Assembly: GCA_963971285.1 (NCBI GenBank)
Contig: OZ020244.1
Location: 11,904,001 to 11,968,000, forward strand
Direction: 5' to 3'
DNA from: Astropecten irregularis
Taxonomy: Eukaryota; Echinodermata; Asteroidea; Paxillosida; Astropectinidae
DNA length: 64,000 nucleotides
Positions within the stretch are counted from its first letter, which is position 1; the number at the start of each line of letters is the position of its first letter. Both the position numbers and the translations under genes were made by a program. Positions 10,660-23,957 of this stretch are shown here, piece by piece. The notes under the pieces were generated by a model, which was not told the DNA's origin, searched no databases, and saw only the letters and a program-made list of their open reading frames with translations.

Positions 10660-13600
10660 CTTTTACGAACAGGGGTACGGGCGATTCTTACGTTCACGGT
10701 GCTTCTGCAAACCGACCCTCATAGAGAAAATGAAATGGGCCACAAAAAAAGAAAACCAAACAAACTAAAAAACAAAGGGGAAAGGACAAACAAACAAAGT
10801 GACACCGGTTTTTGTAAGGGTGGCTTGACTCTACCCAGCCGCGTTGGTTCACTGGGTAACATCATGGCGACCATGCAACATGCTCTGTACTTTGCTCTGT
10901 CTTTATGCATCATTCAATCTAGTTCCACTCTTCAGATTTCTACAATTTATACACCAGAAGATGGGGAATGTTCTCCTGATCAGCCTAGACATATTTCTGC
11001 TCATGATGTAGCCCAGAGGAGGAGAAATTTGCAGAGTTTTGCTTTGGAGTTTCAGAAGTTTCAGCCAGATCTTCATCTACCATGTCATGCAACCTTTGTC
11101 AACCACTGCATGGCTGATTGCCTCCATTCATATGGTGCTGCTTTCCAAGGTATGACTCATGCCAGCCATTGTCTGCTGATTAACATGGTCAATCATGACC
11201 ATTATGCTGTGCATGCTAAACTATGGCCATCTCTTATGATGAAACACAGAACTTTTCCTGTTCTAAAGAAGAAGTTTGGACATATGCCTATCGGGTATTA
11301 TGCCAGTTCAGATGCAACTTTCAACCTGACTTTGTCTGGAGATGTAGAAACCAATCCTGGTCCACCCCTGCCTAGTAATCATGGTAATTCATCTGCTCAT
11401 CCCTCATCCAACAGCCCCCACCTTGAGAACGAAACAACTCTGAAAATTTTCCAACAAAATGTGAGAAGTCTGAAGAACAAGTTAGACTGTTTCCACAGCA
11501 ACCTACTCAGTAATCTTCATCCACTTGGCCACTACAGGATCTTTGCCTTGACAGAAACCTGGTTGTCATCAGACGTCACTGATGCAGAAGTTGCATTGCC
11601 TGATTATGCCATTTTTCGCAAGGACAGATTGAATAGGAGAGGGGGAGGAGTGCTCATTGGTTGTCACAACACACTGCAATGCCGTAGGAGGACTGACTTT
11701 GAACGTGATGATCTTGCTGACTGTCTTACAAATGCTTCTCGGGAGTTTAACAGTATCTGCCTTATGGGTGACTTTAACCTCCCCGCCCTCCAATGGAATG
11801 TTGACACTGGTGCACCCAACCCAACAACACCCATCAACGAGACATTTGTAGATTCAGTAATGAATGCTCACAATCTGCTCCAACTAAATCGCCAAGCTAC
11901 CAGAGGTGACCACATTCTCGATCGTGCCCTCTGCTCTACTGACTTAGAAGCAACTTGCCATCTAGGAGAAGATATGTTTTCTTCTGATCACCATGCACTC
12001 AGCATCAGCCTTACCATATCACCATCACTGAATCATATCAAAACAAAACGCATGAACTTCAACTTTCGTAAAGCCAACATGAATGACCTGCAGAGGACCC
12101 TGGAATGCATCCCATGGTGCTTACTGGAGGCAACATCGGACTCTCATGAAGCCAGTTCACTTTTCCATGACTTTGTCGAGGCTGCCATCATAGACGTCGT
12201 GCCGAGAATAAGACCACGCCGCCCCACTCCACCCTGGTTTGACGCAGAAGTAAGGAAAGCCCTGAAGGATAAGGAGATAGCTTTTAAGAAAAAGCGATCT
12301 AACTCTACCCTATAGAAGCTTTTAAGGTGGCCCGGTCATACTTTAAACAGTTGGCGAGGAAAAAAGTACCGAGAATATCTTAGGAAGTTGGGTGAGAACT
12401 TGGGGAGGAACCCGAAACGCTTTTGGAGTTTATAAAGACACGATAACGACAATGCACACTTCCTCCAGTACTTGAGAATGAAGCCACCGGGAGGCAAGCA
12501 GACAATCCAGCCAGCAAATCATCACTTTTGATGAATCACTTCCAGAGCATATATCCAACACCTGACGACAGCAATATTATACCGGATATTCAACCCTCCA
12601 ATCTGGACTCTATGCCACCCATATTTATTGATCGCACCATTACTGAGCGTGAACTCACGAACATTGATCCCTCGAAAGCTTGTGGTCCAGATAATCTTCC
12701 TGGTTCTGTTCTGAAGTCTTGTGCATCTATCTTCTTTGTACATTTAACTTATCTCTTTCATAGATCTATTAATGAAGGAATATTTCCAGCATGCTGGAAA
12801 GCTGTTAATATTGTGCCGCTACATAAAACTAAGTCTAAGAAAAATGTGGCTAACTACAGACCAGTGTCCTTATTACCGATTATTTCTAAAGTCTTTGAGA
12901 GAATCTTGTGTGCTCAGCTTGTAGATCATGTCCAACCTGCTATCTCTGATCATCAGCATGGATTTGTACCTGGTAGAGATTGTACTACCAATCTTACTAC
13001 CTTATTACAGGAAGCTTATTCTGCTGTTGATCAGGGCGGACAGTTGGACATCATCTACACTGACTTTTCCAAAGCTTTTGACAGTGTTTATCATGATCTG
13101 CTACTTCATAAACTTGCTTCTTATCATGTACATCCATTGTTACTTAATCTGTTACGTAGTTATCTGTCTGAAAGGAAACATCGAGTTGTTGTTGAGGTTG
13201 AATGTTCTGAATGGAATCCTGTTCCTTCAGGCGTGCCACAAGGTTCAGTGCTAGGCCCATTGTTGTTTACCTTATTTATTAATGATCTGCCAACAACACT
13301 TGTCAACAAATCACTACTGTTTGCAGATGATATGAAGGTTTTTCGACAGATTTATAATGATTATGATTGTTTATCATTACAACATGATTTGACTTTATTA
13401 CATGCATGGTGTACAACATGGAAACTAAATCTAAATTTTCAGAAATGTTCTGTAATGAGTGTCACACTTAAGAAGAAACCTGTCATGTTCAACTATTCTA
13501 TAAGTAATTGTGTATTGAACCGTGTTTTAACCCAGCAGGATCTTGGCATTTTGATAGACAGTAGGTTGAATTCCATAGCTCATGTGAATTCCATTGTTAA

Positions 13601-14415
13601 GAAGGCTAATCGCATTATTGGTTTGGTGTGGCGAAACATCCGACATTGTAAAAATGAACATGTACTCCGTACACTGTATTGTTCCCTCATCAGACCCAAA
13701 CTAGAATATTGAACAGTAGTGTTTAATTCCATTTCTCATTCACAATCTCAGCGACTGGAAAAACTACAGCGACGTTATTTATTCTTTATGTATAAGACCC
13801 TTCATAATGATCCAGGTAATCTGTCCTATATTGAACTTTGTGATTTAATTAGTTTACGAACCCTTCTGGAAAGGAGAACTGTTAATGATTGCTTATTTCT
13901 GTATAAATGTATCCATAACCAGTATAATCTAACCACTGATCTTCCATTTGCTCTCCATGTACCTGAACGTCGAACTAGATCTGCTTCCAAACACATCCTA
14001 CATGTTCCAAGGAGCCGGGTGGGGGTAACCAAACAAGGATTTGTTTCAAGGATTACATCTACCTACAACCGACTCCATGAAACATGTGATGTGTTTGGGG
14101 CACCAACTGTACACTCTTCCCGTAAACAGATTTATAGAAGTATACTTTTCTAACTCTGAATGTATATATCCCTTGTTTAATCACTCAAAGTCTATAGATC
14201 TAAATTTTTATTGCATGTATTTATTATTGATGAGTATTGTTTGTTTATTTGGTTGTTAGTTATTGTATATTGTTTGTTTCTTGGATTATATTATGTTGGT
14301 TTAATTTGTTTTTGTAAATTTTGTAAATGACTAATGTATCTATATTCAGTTTATTTTTCATGATACCTGTAACTGGCAGATCTCTGCTGTTGGTTATCCA
14401 ATAAATAAATAAGTA
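10660..14415 (+). mobile_element. CR1/L2-group LINE with N-terminal 2A, broken
   Basis: A non-LTR retrotransposon with a leader, 2A peptide, endonuclease and reverse transcriptase, ending in a short AATAAATAAATAA tail at about 14399-14412. The 5' boundary is approximate. It resembles the 48-52 kb element in layout: ATGGCG start, signal-like leader, 2A, endonuclease, RT. Confidence 0.85.
10864..14153 (+). pseudogene. 2A-endonuclease-RT polyprotein, disrupted
   Basis: The likely start is the ATG at 10864, which sits in a better context than upstream non-ATG openings and begins a hydrophobic, signal-like segment (MATMQHALYFALSLCI). A 2A motif ending GDVETNPGP lies at about 11337-11364; 2A makes the ribosome skip a peptide bond and would release the leader. 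An APE-type endonuclease follows, with FQQNVRSLKNK, LTETWLSSD, RRGGGV, MGDFNLPALQW and SSDHHA. The part between RRRTDFE and RDDLADC, where family members carry the YRPP region, is missing. Reading is lost from 12316 to 12527. RT motifs resume with FSKAFDSV (motif A), GVPQGSVLGPLLF (motif B) and FADDMK (motif C). A TGA at 13710-13712 interrupts before the C-terminal tail at 13719-14153. Confidence 0.85.
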
Positions 14416-14419
14416 ACTC

Positions 14420-16530
14420 CTTACGCCTTTGGAAAGAGTCCAACTGTCAAGTCTATTGTCCTGGTAGAATAGAACATTTAGTGGTTGTGGCGTTCTTTCT
14501 CCTATGTTAAATGTTAAGAAGAAAAGTTCATTGTTTGGAACTTTGTTGGCAACGATAGTGTTACATCATACAAGGGCCCTTTAGTTTGTTCATCCCTATG
14601 GAGACTTGGTTGAAAGATGGCTGCCCCCTTATGCCTCATGGGAAAGATGTTTTTACGGAGTTATCCAGCTAAAAGATCCCATTCTGGCAAAGGGGTCCAT
14701 GTTGATATGATTTTCTAGTTTCTCGACACGATTCTTAGGAAGAATAATTGTATCGGTTGGAAAAGTAGGTCACTTCACTCTCTGCTTTCCGGGGCTACCT
14801 CAGCTTAGCCCTAGCGGACTATCAGTCTACGTGCAGAGCAGGGGTGGAGGGGTTTACTCTCACATACAGGGCATCGTTTTCAACGTTTCAGACACCTATA
14901 ATGATCCGTCCAAGTACCATAAAGACGTTTCAATGAATACTCATGCATAATAGTATGCGAAGGATACATGTTTCTGATGTAATGTGTTTAGAGATGTATG
15001 GGTTATCTCTCCTTTCCTCTGAGCTGAACATGGGAACTTATATTGTTGAAACCTATAGATTGTAAGGGTAGACCTCTTCCATACCCTGCTACAACGTATA
15101 CTTACTTGACTGTCTAAGTCATTAGGTGGGTCGTTGCTACTCGATCATTCGTGCCTGGGTAAATGATTGCTAAATTCGACACCGCAATAGTCGAGGGAAA
15201 TACGTTCAAGAACTCTCACCAACTATGTTCGGGTAAAACATTTTACATTACTTGTTAGTTGTTACTTCCCTACGGTATGGGGAAAGCCGGTAGCTTGAAC
15301 GGAATATTCATGTATAACCTATAATGCATGTTAGGTGACAATGAAACATTTGGTAATGACCAAGACCTGTTATCAGAATCTATGGCTGACCTCTTGGTGC
15401 AGTCCTGTCTCTGGTTTGGACTAGGTGCGTATTTGGCCCATTATTTTTTAGGAAGGGTGCACCCTCAGTATCCCCTGCTGTATTGGCATTACCCTTTGCC
15501 ATGATTTTTAAGCTGAAGGGAAGTGGAGTATCCTATATCGGTAATCCAGCAGGGAGTCCTTTCGGGTGCACCTTGTAGAAATGGGAATATTAGAGCTGGG
15601 GATTTAAGAGTTGGGGATAAAATACTGTGCCCAATACGAATACATGTATATGGCGAAGAACATGAGGTGTCGGGAACGAGTGAGGGAAAGTTAGCCATCT
15701 CCCCAAACCTAAAGACGGACACGCGACCACACCGTGTCAAGTTTTGGATACATTATAATCCAAAGCGTGATTTCGTAACAGTCGCGTGAAGTCCGTTTAA
15801 TCCTCAGTTTGTTGTTGGAACCATCCAGGGCGAAGCTCTAGGTGTAAGCGGCCGGGATGACGGTTAACCGATAAGGGCTCCAATCTTGAAGGGATCAGAT
15901 AAAGCTCAAAACACCCACCCACCCTATCCCAATTACGTTTCGACACCGGTGCAAGTTGTGCGTTCGTCCAAGTTAGCCATCTCCCCAAACCTAAGGACGG
16001 ACACGCGACCACACCGTGTCAAGCTTTGGATACATTATTATTCAACACGTGCTGTGTTGGTTTGCGGTTGGTTTTTAGTTTGGTTTAAGTTAAGTTTCAA
16101 GGTTGGTTAAACTTGGTCATTTATAGAGTCATTATATTTATATATATCGCAACATATTGAAGGATTTACTGTTGGTAATAGTTTTGGTCCGGTCAGAAGA
16201 ATGATGTGATAGATTAAATTATTTTTTTATTCTTGCGTTGAATTGAATAAATTCTTTTTATTTTGTTTTGAGAGCAAATTTTACGTTTCCTTTTGCCCTT
16301 TTTGGGGAGAATATCCTGCGACTTTATTGATTCCTTATTAATGGTCTAAGTTATTTTTTGATATTTTTGTCTAATTTCCACAGTGTGTCATGTTCCTTTC
16401 AACATATACCTGCTTCTTCACAGGGGTTGATGGACTCCACGTTACTAGCTGAAAAACCAATAAAGACACAGGCCTATTGTTACATCAATCAGGTATTAAA
16501 GTACTAAATAAAATGAGGGTTAACTGATTA
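14420..16530. other. Non-coding with one direct repeat pair
   Basis: No gene recognised. A 68 bp block beginning AGTTAGCCATCTCCCCAAAC occurs at 15689-15756 and again at 15971-16036, 282 bp apart. The first copy runs into the block shared with 4945-5010. This could be a decayed LTR or DNA transposon end. Confidence 0.5.
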
Positions 16531-17639
16531 ATTTATTGATTGTTTAAAGACTATTACAGGAATGTGCACTCACTTCCAGGAGTCATCTCTGCAATGCGTT
16601 GCACTTCTTGCACTGCCTCTTCCCATGATTCGAAGACTGTCAAAAAAAAAATTGAAAAATTTATTCCCTTACAACATGCTCAAATAATATCACTACTAAT
16701 GACTGACAAGCCTAAAATTTCTGAAAGCATGACTGCCATATTTAACAACTAAAGTAGCACATAGTGAGCAAAACCCTCCCACTAGGAATTGACTTGTTCA
16801 AGTCCACCACTTCTTAGGATACAGTTAACCTACCTTCATCTCCAACGACGATGTAAAACTGAAATTTATACAAGCAATGACCACCAATAAGACATTTCAC
16901 AAATTTAGAATCATAAAACTTTTAATGATACACTTAAACTTACCTTAAAGGTATCAATTTATAGGGGAATCCCCTCCAATTTGTCTTTCCACACAGCATC
17001 TGACATGATGTCCTGCGCTTGAGTCAAAGGGGATGGTTCCTCCCCCACCAGTCTGCATGACTTGGCCCTTTCGTTTGGTGACTAAATGTACATCATACAA
17101 AACAATAAATATCTGGCAAATCACTAGTAAAGCAAACCATCTGCCTTGTAAATCTAGGCCCTACCTCTTTATACCAATTCATCGCGATGGAATACTGATC
17201 AAGGATGGGGAACGCATCACTCAGATTGTGCAATTTGTCATTCCACATGAATATTTCAAAAGTATTTATAACACAAGATGGGATTTGAATTCCATATTTT
17301 TGTTTTTACAAACTTTAGTGTAACCTTACTGTTTGTGTTACAGCATTGTTGTCACATTTTCCCCAACACTTATGAATCTTAAACCAGTAGTACCCATATT
17401 TGAAAAAAATAATAATTTGGTGGCACTCTGATTACCAGTGAGGGGCCTAGAGCCTACCTAAACTAAATTGTACAATAAGTACCTGTAACCTTATATAGTA
17501 ATACATGTCATGATATTTATATAAAAATAATGTTGAGTATAAATTTCACTGTCAAAAATAAAAATTGTTGTTGTTGTCGTTTTGCTTTTTAAGAGATACA
17601 ATTATTGTAATGTATGCTATAACATTAGTCTACTTAAAG

Positions 17640-17965
17640 GTAATATCATACTTTTTATCAAAGAAATACAGATTCATGGGCAAAAGTATCAAGACAGATA
17701 CAGTTCCATACGATGCACACATTTTGAAAAAACAGTGAACAACAGCCACAGTATTTCTTAAGTCTTTTCTCTTTAATTTTAAAAAGATCAAAAAGATTTT
17801 CGGTCATTGTTTTACTATATTTTGGATAAATACACCATTTCAGGCGAAAACATTTAAAGTGTTTGTTACTACCAGTACCATCTTTATACCCTGTAGCTGT
17901 AAGTACTATAAGTAAATCCGTGAACATTTTTGTTTTGGTCTCTTACCAAAGTATGAAGGCCTATC
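17640..17965 (+). repeat. Dispersed repeat copy, family A
   Basis: Shares ACAGATTCATGGGCAAAAGT, AAGATCAAAAAGATTTT and CATTTCAGGCGAAAACATTT with the copies at 61680-62030 and 63735-63890, and in reverse with 1370-1800. It lies in an intron of the minus-strand gene. Confidence 0.6.
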
Positions 17966-17969
17966 ATGG

Positions 17970-19295
17970 AGGAATAAAACACAGATTCCTTCCATGGGCC
18001 TATGGACTTACTTGCGCTGACCATGTGTCTTTGACGGTCACGACACTGGTCCGCCGTCTTCAAATTTCCTCCTGCGACACTTTTGATGAACATATGTGCG
18101 AAAGGGAAGATTGAGAAATGGGAACCGATTGCATAGAGGATCCAGTAGTAACTGGAGCTGTCTGCAGTACATAACTAGCACAAATACTATTCCTAGCTTA
18201 CTAACAAATCTGATCAATCGTAATATTTTAAACATGTTATTGCTAAACCAATCATCTCAAAATCGTTTATAATAAAAAAAAAATGAGTAGGCTAGTACTA
18301 GTTTTACAGTACTATTAAGCGCAATTATGACGCCCGCGCAAGTTTTAAACTGGGCCGTGCGTTATTTTGAATTTAACATTCATTTTGGAATTTTTTTATC
18401 AATTGGTTAAAGATGGATAGCCTAGGGTCCAACCTAGTAGTAAAACTACTGGTAGACCTACTCGGCCAGCCCCAGGACTTAGGAGGAAGGAAAGATTTTT
18501 CCTCCCTTACTCCCTATGCTGGATTTAATTAAGTAGACCTATTGTCTTTTAGTGAGTGAACAGTCACAATAACGTGGCTCAATAACTCAGTAGAATCACA
18601 GTAACCAGTAACTGCAGTGCATGGTCTATAATTATTGGTTAATTTTTAATAAATAATAATAATAGAGGAATGAGGATCATGGATGTCCAATATTATTAGC
18701 CATGTGCATTGACTGAGACTGAGCGACGTTTCGCGGTAGATTGAAGTAACGTTAGACCTACATCAAGGATGCCATAATTTCCATAAAATTTCCACAAATT
18801 TTCAAGAAAAATGTACGGTGTAACGTTAGGCCTAACGTAAGCATAAACATCATCAACATTAATCATTAAAAATTTGGAGCAGAATAAATGTTAGACTTCC
18901 ATTTGTAACAACTTGAACACGACGCCTCCTCCCCGTCCCATCGATTGCATGGAAATACTCCAACGTTAAAAAAAAACACACACAAAAACAGAAACTTTTA
19001 CCCTTCCTCCATGGTAGTACAAAGGTCAAATCGGGCGCCCCCAAGAATCTGCCTGAAGAAAAAAAAGTTGAAAATACAGTGCCCACTACCGCCCCCCTGG
19101 AGAGACAAAAATGTCTTAAACCAAAGCGAGCGTACTCTTATTTCGTGACATTTTCTAAAAAAAACCAGGACCTGTAAATACATTACCAAAATCTGAATAA
19201 AATTTGAACACAACTGACGAAATAAACCCAGTGTGAGGTACAAACTATGAGTTGTATCTTTATTTTCAGTGCCAATCAATTAACAAAATATATAA
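17970..19295. other. Intronic or intergenic, nothing recognised
   Basis: No exon with both borders and no further repeat family identified. Confidence 0.4.
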
Positions 19296-19489
19296 TCTTA
19301 CGCATTCACGCTGGCTCTGACTCGCTCCCAGGCAGCTTTCTTTTCTCTCCTTGTCAATGTTGTTCTCTTTATGGGACCCTCGATTATTTTTTTTTCCATC
19401 CAAATAAGAGGTTGCCAGAGCTCCATCCATTTCTGGGGTGAAGGGAGAGGCCTTTCTTATAATTTTCTTTTCAACGTTATCTGCCATGA

Positions 19490-21115
19490 CTGTATTTATT
19501 ATTTTTGTAGCGGCCGCGCGATGATTTAACTATTAAAAAGCAGACGACAATCACTTTTCAATTTTGCTTACGCATGCGCAGTCTGGCGAAATTTCTTGCT
19601 AAGCGTAGCAAGAATGAAAACACCTCCGTAAATACGCTAACCGTAACAAAACAATTCTGCTACCGTAAGCGAGGAATTTTTGCTAACGGTAACGGATTCC
19701 ATGAAATTGGGCCCCGGTCATTTCCTCCTCTGCTAGCCTTAACTCAAATGGAGTAGAACTTTACACAATACACTTGCATGCAGAAAAAAGCAAAACAAAA
19801 ACAATAATAAAGAAATACAAAAAATACAAAAAATCCTTTCACAATTCATTCTGACAGCAGCAGTTATTACTTTATAATGTTATTAATTCAAAAAATGAAA
19901 GGCTGTGTACGGATACCTGATCCGCCGTGAATGCCTAACATGTACATGTACCTTTAGTTCTAAAATGGAACTGTTTTCTATCTGTGGTTTCTTTGAAGAA
20001 ATCAGCAAGTGTTTCGACCCATGATGACTGCCACATAGCTGAAGCTGTTGATGAGCGATGTATTATACATGAAATGGGGTACATTTTCAATGTACCTGAT
20101 AACGTAGAAGGCCTACAAGAGATATAAGTTACACTTGATGTCACACAAAGGGAACATCACAACATAAAGATGTCAGCCTACTCCATGTGCAAGAGCAATT
20201 TAAAGGAATGGTACAGAATTGGTAATACAAAATACACTTTAAGATCACAGATTCACATAAAACTTACATACACAGTATAATTGCGATGATAGGAGAAAAC
20301 ATCCCATGAAATATCTTGTCTGAAATGCCATATTCGTTGAGAAATAAATGAAACTGTTTCCGATTGGAAGAAGTCGCTTCGAAGCGTTTTTTATTCATTC
20401 GTTGAAATGTGTAAACGGGTTTTCACTTTTTTCCCGTGACCCAGATGGCTGATTGACCTCAAACTTCTACAGGTTTGTCAGTTAAGGTATATGATGGATT
20501 ACATAATGTGCTTTCACTGTCAGCAACGGTTTTGTCGCAAAAACCAGTTCTGTACCATCCCTTTAGTATAGTTTACAAATATAACCCTCTAATAGAATTA
20601 TATAATAGGACAGAAAGGGAATGCATTTCGGCAGGTTTGTCATGTGGAATTTGGGCATAATTCTGCAAATATATATGCATTTATGAGCTGTCTTTTACTT
20701 TCATACCCAAACCCTGGCAAAGCTAAAACTTCACATTTTCATCAGGAGAGTTACCAGTTACCAGTATATAAGAGTAATCAGTTACTCTCCTGAGGTTTAA
20801 CAGAGCATGTTGTTTGGAACGTCGAGATAATACCACCGGTTCTTCTCAGATCGAACCACACAATCTCTCAGAAGAAATTACATGGTGTCACCGCAAACCT
20901 ACCTTCCTATTAGTTCTTCAACCATGCATAGCTTTAACTTTCTTACTTCACATTTTCAATTTGTTTGCATTTTAGGAATATTCAATGGCTTATGCTCCTC
21001 ATGTGTCATTGCAATTTCCAAATAGCAAAATAAAGTGTAAACATCTTTTTCATGTGTATCGGTTTGATGTCTCCCGACGAAAACTAGTAGTATATGTGGG
21101 GCGGTTGAACCCTTT
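19490..21115. other. Non-coding, nothing recognised
   Basis: Contains only short ORFs without family similarity. The segment upstream of 21115 leads into the GC-rich block. Confidence 0.4.
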
Positions 21116-21119
21116 TATG

Positions 21120-21360
21120 TGTGGTTTTAGGAGGAGGAGGAGGGAATATACTGCGCATGCGAAGCGCGTGCGCATACTCACACAGGCGGACGCGCGTGAA
21201 AGCGCGCGTGCGAGCAGTGTTTGTCGGTCGCGTGCGTACGCGTGTTGCGCGGACGCGCACGGGCATTGTCATTATACATGATATTGTTTGGGACGCGCGC
21301 GTACGCGTGTCGCATTGCTCTTTGGATCGTTGTACTGGAAAGATGTCATATAACGAGAGT
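21120..21360 (+). promoter_or_regulatory. CpG-rich block, possible promoter
   Basis: A sharp local rise in CG dinucleotides (runs of GCGCG and CGCGTG) in an otherwise AT-rich region, ending just upstream of a splice-bounded ORF at 21366. Promoter function is inferred from composition and position only. Confidence 0.4.
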
Positions 21361-21365
21361 TTACG

Positions 21366-21536
21366 ATGGAGCTTGGCGGTGAAGGGGTATTTTTAAGTCC
21401 CGATCCCACATCCTCTCAAATAGAGGAGATGGATCATTTGGAGGAAGAATGGGCACACTACCCATTTCTAAGTCCAGATCCAACCTTTTCTCAGGAGTTA
21501 GAGATTGACCGCATAGTCGACGAACTGTTTGGTGAG
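21366..21536 (+). CDS. Possible first coding exon, internal duplication
   Basis: ATG at 21366 opens 57 codons that end directly at a GTAGGT donor (21537). The protein is acidic. It contains the phrase FLSPDPT followed by SQ and an acidic IEEMD or LEID stretch twice, near residues 9-22 and 34-47. No known domain is recognised and downstream exons were not found. It could be a host gene or a transposon exon. The CpG-rich segment just before it supports transcription from here. Confidence 0.4.
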
Positions 21537-21539
21537 GTA

Positions 21540-23689
21540 GGTGACAAACGATAATGCTTATCATAGAATAACATATAGCCTGAGGAATAATGAGCTTTTA
21601 AGAAATAATAATAATATAAGATGAATAGATGACCTTACCGACTTTGGTTAGTAGGCCTAGACCTATATTTAATAATTTAATAATGATTTTAAGATGGTTC
21701 ATTTCCACTTAATAATAACGATGAAGGTGGGGTTGTGGAGATTTTTCCTATGATTGAAACAAAAGCAGGCAGGCCTTATATCCGGACAAGGGAGCTCACA
21801 TTGACGTAACGTTTTCTTCATCTCCATAACATGAATATGTATTACTGTTTAAATCTCCTGAATTATTTTATGTTATTAGTATTATTTTTTAAATAATTGA
21901 GTCTGTTTTTGTTTGTTGAATGAATAAATAGAGCAAACGCTCTTTATTAAGGCGAGCCCTCAAAAATAACTCCGCGGACTGTCCGCGGATTGTCCGCGGA
22001 CTTCTGGCCGTTGCTATGGGGAAAGCTATTTCGCAGACTCTGCGGTGCTATTCATCCATGCGCGTCAAGTTAATGAGGCGGCCGCGTGCCCCGCACCTTT
22101 GTTATTGTAAACATCCTGCTGAAAATTCACGATCTTTGGACGTCTTATTTTAATAACGCGAAGTCCGCGGACGTATATATTTTATTCCCAATCCTGAGAT
22201 TGAAAAACGATCGGCCTCGAAAAGTAGCATATGCAGTAACATGTTTTAAAATAATATATGTATGGCACAGCGTGCTTCGAGGTAGGCCCTACATGTATTA
22301 AAAAATATATCTCGGCGGAGGGATTGGCGAAAACATAATCTCATAAAATACGCCCTAATGAAGACGAATTAAAACAGATTTTGGGGTGATTTCATTGATT
22401 GCATTGGCTGCCGTGACTTTTTCACGAAACAAAAATGAATTTTTTTGGTGAACTCGGGTGAAGCTTTTAATAGCAAGGAACGAGGTCCTATAAAACGTGA
22501 ACAGAAATATCCCGTTCATCCCCAGTGACCCTTCGAGTTTCCGATGGGTCGACGGTTACTGTGGACAAAGTGGAACTGTCGTCTTCCTGGAGCAACTGGA
22601 AGATATGGGCCTATAGCTATTACTGATTTGGAGTTCTTGTTAAAAATGACGAATGAAACACACAAACAAAAATCGACTGAGCCAGACAACTTTATCAGGG
22701 CTGATATACAACTACCATCGAACTTCCGTTTTTGCATCAAATAAAATCCTTTTATTCTTTGACCAGCCAACAAACGAGAAATTAATCAATATATAAGTAT
22801 GTGAAGACTTTATTGTAACTCAGTAATTAATAGCCTCCGTTAAAATAATATTAGATATATTTTATTCAGTTGAGGCCATTCCGTCTTTTGAAATGTCAGG
22901 ACTGACCTACAATAATGCAGAACTTTGAAATAAAAAATCCTTTTATTTCCATTATAGTTTCAGTCGGCTCTAAATTAACGTTGGCCCGGTAATTATTCTG
23001 CCGGGTTATAATTATATTGGGCATTTTCAACAGTCCATCAGACGATTCCTGTTGATGTCGGGTATAGAAAGGGAATTGACTGCACCATTCGTAGCCTATA
23101 ACATAACTAACATTGTGATGTATTTACATCATGTATAGGGCCTACATGTACATGCCATAACATAACTCAGGTACAGTGTATATAGTGTTTTATCCAGGCC
23201 CTCCATATACGCTTACTCAAATTTGTATAAACATTTAAACATAGTATAAAATAATTACTGATACATACATGTAGTTATAAATTTCCTTTTAGGCATCTTG
23301 AACATCTGGGCGCACGACTACACAACCATAATTTATGAGCTATTTAAAACCACATTAAAAACACATTTTGTTAAAGTATGAAATGACTGGTCACGCTTTG
23401 TCGTGAATCGTATTAATTTTATTATTTAAGGTATGGTACACTATTGGTCACATGGTCTTCTGTGATTTGTACACGTCTGAAGTGAGTTGGATCATGTCAA
23501 GATCAGCTGTGGAGTTTTAATTGTCAAATACAGATTTGCTCAAATGTTCCATGGTCGGCCACGTACTGTATTAGAAGTTGATGATGTGTCACACTTTATT
23601 ATTTAAGAAAACCCTAAACAGGCGCATTCTTCATTTCTCTGGCGCTGGTGCTACAGTCATCTGCAATTTAAAAAAACCCAAAAACATTA
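21540..23689. other. Non-coding left flank of the Polinton
   Basis: Apart from the GC palindromic repeat at 21948, no gene or RNA is recognised. AT-rich. Confidence 0.45.
21948..22012 (+). repeat. GC palindromic repeat, left arm
   Basis: TTATTAAGGCGAGCCCTCAA is followed by several overlapping TCCGCGGA palindromes. An inverted match lies at 42165-42235 on the other side of the Polinton. Confidence 0.6.
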
Positions 23690-23694
23690 TTAGT

Positions 23695-23900
23695 AGTAGT
23701 AGGGAAATACCGGACCTATTGCAAAATGAAAAATTGTGACATTGAGAACTATTTTTTTTCATTTCATTTCAACAATTTTCAATGAGTGTGATTTATACAT
23801 CCCCATTTTCCCGCGTTATTTCTCAATATTCTTGGAAAATTGTAAAATGAGGAATTCCCCATTTATCCCGGTCATTGAAAATTTTTGAAATGAAATGAAA
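23695..23900 (+). repeat. Polinton left terminal inverted repeat
   Basis: About 205 bp, matched in reverse at 40391-40595 with only a few differences: one T/C change near the middle and one A-run length change near the inner edge. It ends in tandem TGAAA units. The immediate left flank TTAGT is the target duplication. Confidence 0.95.
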
Positions 23901-23919
23901 TGAAAAAATCAAAAAAAAA

Positions 23920-23957
23920 AGAGAAAATAATATTATTTATATTATAATAAAAGGATA
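23920..23957 (+). promoter_or_regulatory. AT-rich leader before polymerase
   Basis: TTATATTATAATAAAAGG directly precedes the polymerase ATG at 23958. It resembles the TTATATA-AAAA motif before other genes of this element. Confidence 0.4.

Larger units (their letters stand above)
16574..19487 (-). pseudogene. Minus-strand multi-exon coiled-coil protein gene, degraded
   Basis: Four exons can be proposed from splice borders: 19302-19487 (ATG at 19487, donor GTAAGA), 16944-17081 (donor GTAAGT), a 25 nt exon 16834-16858 (donor GTAGGT) and 16574-16636 (donor GTGAGT). The last two join in phase and read FYIVVGDE followed by FESWEEAVQEVQRIAEM. The 16944-17081 exon contains a TGGG stretch and AQDIMSDAVWKDKLEGIP, but changes frame between them and has an in-frame TAA. 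The architecture resembles Myb/SANT-like accessory proteins of Harbinger elements; this is inference, since no three-helix Myb domain is plain. Exons between 17.1 and 19.3 kb were not found. Confidence 0.45.

Noticed and set aside
15523-15789. 88 aa plus-strand ORF
   Set aside because: Overlaps a direct repeat and the block shared with 4945-5010; no family recognised.
4945-15825. LTR pair flanking 4.9-15.8 kb
   Set aside because: The shared block is only about 65 bp, no TG...CA ends or primer site were found, and the DNA between contains unrelated elements.
21084-21281. Arg/Ala-rich ORFs on both strands
   Set aside because: Open in several frames because of the CpG-rich composition; no domain or splice support.
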